Shown: in pieces, positions 60,227 through 64,000 of the stretch
Layout: the number at the start of each line of letters is the position of its first letter
How positions within the stretch are numbered: the stretch's first letter is position 1
Assembly: GCA_026197075.1 (NCBI GenBank)
Contig: JAPHQV010000025.1
Span: 1 to 64,000, forward strand
Direction of reading: 5' to 3'
DNA: 64,000 nt
Origin: Gammaproteobacteria bacterium
GTDB taxonomy: Bacteria; Pseudomonadota; Gammaproteobacteria; DSM-19610
Notes under the pieces: model-generated
What the model was told of the DNA's origin: nothing
Databases searched by the model: none
What the model saw: the letters and a program-made list of their open reading frames with translations, nothing else
Made by a program: the position numbers and the translations under genes

Positions 60227-62983
60227 TCAGCCCACCAGCACCTGGGTGGAAACTTTGTCGGGCGGAGGCAGCCGCAGCTCCAGGTTGTGGCGCGGCTTGC
60301 CCAGGTAATACCCCTGCACATAATCCACACCCAGCCGACTCACGAGCCGGTATACCGCTTCGTTCTCCACGAACTCGGCGATGGTCTTGATGCCCATGCC
60401 TCGCGCCACGTCCACCAGCGCCTTCACAAACAACTGGTCGGCATTGTTCTCGTGGATCTCGCGAATGAAACTGCCGTCGATCTTCAGGGTATCGACCCGC
60501 AGGTGCTTCAGGTAGGAGAAGGACGAAAAGCCCACGCCGAAATCATCCAGGGAGATGTGGCAGCCGAGCTTGCGTACCTTGGCGATGAAATCGATGGCAT
60601 CGTTGAGCTTCTCGCAGGCAGCCGTCTCCGTGACCTCGAAGGTAAAGCGTTCCGGCGCCACGCCCGATGCGCGGATCTCACGGGCGATGAGCTCGAACAT
60701 CTCCTCGTTGCCCACCGACATGCCAGACAGATTGATGGAGAAACCGGCATCGGGATTCTCGTCCCGGTGCTCCGCCAGATAGCGGATGGCCTTGGTGACG
60801 ATGATACGGTCCACCTGGTGGATGAGACCGAACTGCTCGGCGGTGGGTATGAACTTGCCGGGCGGGAACAGGGTGTCGCCCGGCGCTTTCATGCGCACCA
60901 GCACTTCGTAATGATGCACCCGCCCGCTGGTCACGCTGACGATGGGCTGGAAGGCAAGCACGAACAGGTCCTGCTCGATGGCCTCCACCAGGCGATCCTT
61001 CCAGGCCAGCTGCGAATTCATGCGCTCCTGGGCCATGGCCGCCTCATCGAACAACAAGGCGCGGTTGCGTCCGGCATCCTTGGCCGCATACATTGCGGTA
61101 TCGGCCTTGGCCAGCAGTTCCACCGGTGCATTGCCATGCTGCGGGAACAGTGCCACCCCGATGCTGGCGGAGAGATTGACGGTACGATCGCCGAGCCGGG
61201 GCTTGAGTTCCTGGATGCGATCCAGCAGCTGGCGGGCCTTTTCCATGGCGTGGGTCTCGTCCATGGCCGGGAAGGCAAGGGCGAATTCATCGCCACTCAG
61301 GCGGGCGATGAGATCCTCGTCGCGTGACAGGCGCTTGAGCAGACCGGCCACCTGCACGATCATTTCATCGCCGGCAAAATGCCCGGAGGTATCGTTGATC
61401 AGCTTCAGGTGATCCAGGTCCACCAGCATCAGGGCGCCGGACTGGCTCACGCGCTCGACACGACGCACCTCGTGCTCCAGGTCCTTGAGAAAGCGGCTGC
61501 GATTGCTGAGACCGGTGAGATGATCCTGGTTGGCCAGCACCATCATGTTCTGCTCATCCTGCTTGGACTTGGTGATGTCCCGCGCCGTGCCGCGGTAGCC
61601 CTTGTGTTGATCACCTTCGCGCACCGCCATGGCATTGAGGCGCAGGCAGTGGCGCTCCCCCTCGTTGTCACTGACCCAGCATTCCACATCCTTGAAGTTG
61701 CGCATCTCGTGCTGTCCGGGGCGCAGCAGGGACATCAGTTCCACCAGGTTGTTGCCCGGGAACACGTCGGCAAAGGTGCGTCCGAGCAATTGCTCGGCAC
61801 CGAAGCCGAGGTTGTCGCGTACTGTCTCGGACACGAACAGGAAACGGCCGTTGCGGTCGGTCTCCCAGAGCCAGTCGGAAGAGCTGCCGGCAAAATCGCG
61901 GAAGCGCCGGCGCGAGCGCTCCACCTCCTCGCGGGAGGAGGACAGGCTGGCGATCATGCCCTTGAAGGAGGTGGCCAGCTCGCCCAGTTCGTCGTTGCGC
62001 TGGATGGCGATACGCTGGTCGAAATTGCCCTCGGCGATGGCGCGGGTGGCCTTCACCAGGGACTGGATGGGACGGGTCAGGGTGCGGCGGCTGATGCCGA
62101 TCCCCACCAGGGCTGCCAGCAACAGGATCAGGGCGGAGGCGATCAGGGCGCTGCGCACCAGTTCCTGGTAGGGCCCCCAATAGGCGGACAGGGGTCGGGC
62201 CAGCAGCAGCTGGGCCGCCGTGCCACCGCCACCCGCGGTAGCCAGGATCCGATGCAGGCGGCCCACATGGGCCTTGCCCTCCACGTCGAAGCGCAATACC
62301 GCGCTGTTGCCGTCGGCAGGCATGCGCCGCGCGATATCCGCCAGGCCGGGCTGGCTGCTGCCCAGCACCAGGTCGTCACGGAATACCACCACCTCGGCCT
62401 GTACCAGCGAATGAATGCGTTCCACGTCCCGCTGGGCGAATTCCTCGCCCACCAACATGACCCCCAGGTGTCCGCCCAGGGGATGTTCGATGGGAATGGC
62501 CACCAGGCGCAGCAGGTTGTCGTACACCATGCCATTGCCGAAGGCCGCCTCGACGCCGCCGCTGGTCAGTTGCTGTACCAGGTCCTGCAAGACCTTCGAG
62601 GACAACACTTGCGGTGAGGTAAAGTGGGGTTTGCGCCCCTGTCCGACGGCACCGCCTGCGCCGTCGTCCAGGTAAATGGCCATCATGTCCACGCCGGGCC
62701 GGCCATGCAGGTCTTCGAGCATGCTGCGCACCGTGTGCAAGTCGCCGGTCAGGGTCGCGGCCACCAGGCTGGGCTCGCCGCGCATGCCGCGCGCGGTGGT
62801 CAACAAACGGCCAAAGGCGCTCTTCTCCGATTCCACGTAGATTTCATGGGCGCGTTCCAGGTCGGTGGCGCTGGCCTGGTGTACATGGTCGTCAAGCAGG
62901 AAATAGCCGAGCAGGCTTACGCTGCACAGCACCGCCACCACCAGCAGGGTGACAAATAGCGTGTTCCGGGCCTCCAGGTTCAT
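60227..62983 (-). CDS. Membrane HAMP-PAS-GGDEF-EAL cyclic di-GMP protein
   Basis: 918 residues. A membrane segment (LFVTLLVVAVLCSVSLLGYFLL) precedes a periplasmic sensor region of about 250 residues and a second segment (SALIASALILLLAALVGIGI). Then come HAMP (IAEGNFDQRIAIQRNDELGELATSF), PAS (SSDWLWETDRNGRFLFVSETVRDNLGF), GGDEF with SGDEF near residue 563, and EAL with the signature EVL near residue 690. EAL loop residues such as DDFGVGFSSFSYL, LKIDGSFIR and NLSGMSV are kept, so phosphodiesterase activity is likely. The cyclase site differs from the consensus by one residue and may still work. It follows a cupredoxin-like gene by nine bases. Confidence 0.92.
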   Translation of the reverse strand: MNLEARNTLFVTLLVVAVLCSVSLLGYFLLDDHVHQASATDLERAHEIYVESEKSAFGRLLTTARGMRGEPSLVAATLTGDLHTVRSMLEDLHGRPGVDMMAIYLDDGAGGAVGQGRKPHFTSPQVLSSKVLQDLVQQLTSGGVEAAFGNGMVYDNLLRLVAIPIEHPLGGHLGVMLVGEEFAQRDVERIHSLVQAEVVVFRDDLVLGSSQPGLADIARRMPADGNSAVLRFDVEGKAHVGRLHRILATAGGGGTAAQLLLARPLSAYWGPYQELVRSALIASALILLLAALVGIGISRRTLTRPIQSLVKATRAIAEGNFDQRIAIQRNDELGELATSFKGMIASLSSSREEVERSRRRFRDFAGSSSDWLWETDRNGRFLFVSETVRDNLGFGAEQLLGRTFADVFPGNNLVELMSLLRPGQHEMRNFKDVECWVSDNEGERHCLRLNAMAVREGDQHKGYRGTARDITKSKQDEQNMMVLANQDHLTGLSNRSRFLKDLEHEVRRVERVSQSGALMLVDLDHLKLINDTSGHFAGDEMIVQVAGLLKRLSRDEDLIARLSGDEFALAFPAMDETHAMEKARQLLDRIQELKPRLGDRTVNLSASIGVALFPQHGNAPVELLAKADTAMYAAKDAGRNRALLFDEAAMAQERMNSQLAWKDRLVEAIEQDLFVLAFQPIVSVTSGRVHHYEVLVRMKAPGDTLFPPGKFIPTAEQFGLIHQVDRIIVTKAIRYLAEHRDENPDAGFSINLSGMSVGNEEMFELIAREIRASGVAPERFTFEVTETAACEKLNDAIDFIAKVRKLGCHISLDDFGVGFSSFSYLKHLRVDTLKIDGSFIREIHENNADQLFVKALVDVARGMGIKTIAEFVENEAVYRLVSRLGVDYVQGYYLGKPRHNLELRLPPPDKVSTQVLVG

Positions 62984-62992
62984 GGCCGCTCC

Positions 62993-63712
62993 TCAATCCC
63001 TGGGAAACAGTGCATCGATCCGTCCCTCCATGGGCGCGGCCTGGCGCTGCTGGCCTGCCGCGCCGCCACCGCGGGTATCCAGCTCGATCCGCAAGGGTGG
63101 AGGCTCTGTCATGGCCACGGTCTTGAGCAGCCGGGTCTCGGCGCCCAGGGCCGCTGCCCGCAACTGCCATTGTCCCGCCGCCAGCCCCTCGAAGCGAAAC
63201 ATCGAGCCGGGCTCCACCATGCGGAGCAGGGGGGTGGTGACCGCATCCACACGCGCGAAGCTGCGGCTGTGGATACGACAGAACAGGTGCCAGACGCCCT
63301 CGCTGGCAAGCCGGAACTCGGCCTGGGCCGCGGCACCGGTGCTGTGCTTGTCCAACACGGCCTCGATGGGCTGGGTGGCGGAAAGGGCGAAGATTTCATG
63401 GTGGACCTCATCCTGATTGAGGATCTGCAGGCTGTCGCCGACCTGCAGGGTAAGAAAGGCCGGACGCATCTGGCCGTCCTTCAGCAGCAAACGGTGCTGT
63501 CGCGCGGGGCCGCGCGGCGGCAGTGGCTGCCCCTCCAGGGGTTGCAGGCTCACACTGATGCCGCCCGTGGGTGCCACGGCAGAATCCTGGAACAACCCGG
63601 TCTGGCGCAGGTGCACCACACCCACCATCTCGGCCGCATGACCAGCAGAGGCCGCCAGCAGCATTCCTGCCAGGCAGCCCCATGTCAGTTCCCTTATTCC
63701 CGCCGTGCACAT
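62993..63712 (-). CDS. Periplasmic cupredoxin-like protein (methylamine utilisation protein type)
   Basis: 239 residues with a signal peptide (CLAGMLLAASAGHAAEM). The fold resembles small copper proteins: SLQILNQDEVHHEIFALSA supplies a His and GVWHLFCRIHSRSFARV supplies a Cys and His, with PxxMFRF later. Proteins of this type are called methylamine utilisation protein in many genomes, often just before a GGDEF-EAL gene as here. The pairing suggests the cupredoxin senses metal or redox state for the membrane protein. This is inference. Confidence 0.7.
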   Translation of the reverse strand: MCTAGIRELTWGCLAGMLLAASAGHAAEMVGVVHLRQTGLFQDSAVAPTGGISVSLQPLEGQPLPPRGPARQHRLLLKDGQMRPAFLTLQVGDSLQILNQDEVHHEIFALSATQPIEAVLDKHSTGAAAQAEFRLASEGVWHLFCRIHSRSFARVDAVTTPLLRMVEPGSMFRFEGLAAGQWQLRAAALGAETRLLKTVAMTEPPPLRIELDTRGGGAAGQQRQAAPMEGRIDALFPRD

Positions 63713-63794
63713 GACGTCCGCTTTCGGTACCCTTGGGGTTTACACCTCACGCTAGCGGCGCGTGGCCCGGAAACCTGAAGCCGCGGGAGCCCCG

Positions 63795-64000
63795 ATGAAC
63801 CATCCCTCCGACAGCCTGGAAGACCTGCGCCAGCGCCTCGCCGAGTTTGCGCGCCAGCGCGACTGGGAACAATTCCATTCTCCCAAGAATCTGTCCATGG
63901 CCCTGATCGCCGAGGCCGCCGAGCTGGTGGAACACTTCCAGTGGCTCACGGAATCCCAGAGTCTCCAGCTCGACGCGGACCAGCTCGCGGCGGTACGGCT
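63795..64000 (+). CDS. MazG-like nucleotide pyrophosphohydrolase, N-terminal part
   Basis: The first 68 codons before the window ends. It starts MNHPSDSLEDLRQRLAEFA with GGGAG upstream. DWEQFHSPKNLSMALIAEAAELVEHFQWL matches the all-alpha NTP-pyrophosphatase family (dCTPase/RS21-C6 type), with the metal-binding ExxE in EAAELVEHF. It should hydrolyse non-canonical or excess dNTPs. Divergent from the cupredoxin gene. Confidence 0.82.
   Translation, partial: MNHPSDSLEDLRQRLAEFARQRDWEQFHSPKNLSMALIAEAAELVEHFQWLTESQSLQLDADQLAAVR

Overview
The window (about 64 kb, GC-rich, dense and mostly unidirectional operons) is a chromosomal segment of a gammaproteobacterium. The order def-fmt-rsmB-DUF4390-ntrY-ntrX-trkA-trkH, the def/LysM/dprA/smg/topA/tsaC/hemF block and the argH-algZ-algR-hemC-hemD-hemX-hemY block are typical of that class. 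A rhodanese plus DsrE2-like pair at the left edge, next to a TtcA-like PP-loop protein, points to a sulfur-oxidising member of the Chromatiales/Ectothiorhodospiraceae type. This placement is inferred from gene content only. No rRNA, tRNA, CRISPR array, intact insertion sequence or prophage was seen.

Layout. 1-1632: sulfur-carrier genes and a TtcA-like thiolase. 1876-2751: LpxL-type acyltransferase. 2892-13247 (minus strand): def, fmt, rsmB, DUF4390, ntrYX, trkAH and a TPR protein. 13484-20159 (plus): LysM protein, dprA, smg, topA, tsaC, hemF. 20156-23321: oxidative-stress unit of oxyR, rubrerythrin, rubredoxin and rubredoxin reductase, with a well-formed OxyR operator between oxyR and rubrerythrin. 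24440-28367: hemB, a DUF47/Pit phosphate pair and aroE. 28347-31774 (minus): RRM protein, gamma carbonic anhydrase, tandem Usp protein, SulP transporter. 32216-40324: thiamine-binding protein, atypical pyruvate kinase, glutathione reductase, Tat-exported PhoX with a candidate PHO box, oligopeptidase A. 40373-42534: two small envelope/stress proteins and UbiD.

42488-49700 is the accessory, lower-GC part and the most interesting. It holds a VPxxP-CTERM secreted protein, a 518-residue Gly/Asn/Asp-rich secreted repeat protein behind a perfect sigma-54 promoter, a small secreted protein, a periplasmic C39 (FapD-like) peptidase, a secreted protein with a textbook double-glycine leader motif, a FapF-like outer-membrane barrel and a VpsR-like sigma-54 activator. 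I read this as a Fap-like matrix or amyloid export system in which the usual FapB/FapC fibre subunits are not recognisable and a glycine-rich repeat protein may take their place. That role is inference.

49929-64000 returns to housekeeping: an SDR epimerase, a 2Fe-2S flavin reductase, hemCDXY, a periplasmic thioredoxin, algZR, argH, a HAMP-PAS-GGDEF-EAL protein paired with a cupredoxin-like protein, and the start of a MazG-like pyrophosphatase. Heme synthesis recurs (hemF, hemB, hemCDXY), as do peroxide defence and phosphate uptake. Several families of short palindromic repeats lie between genes.
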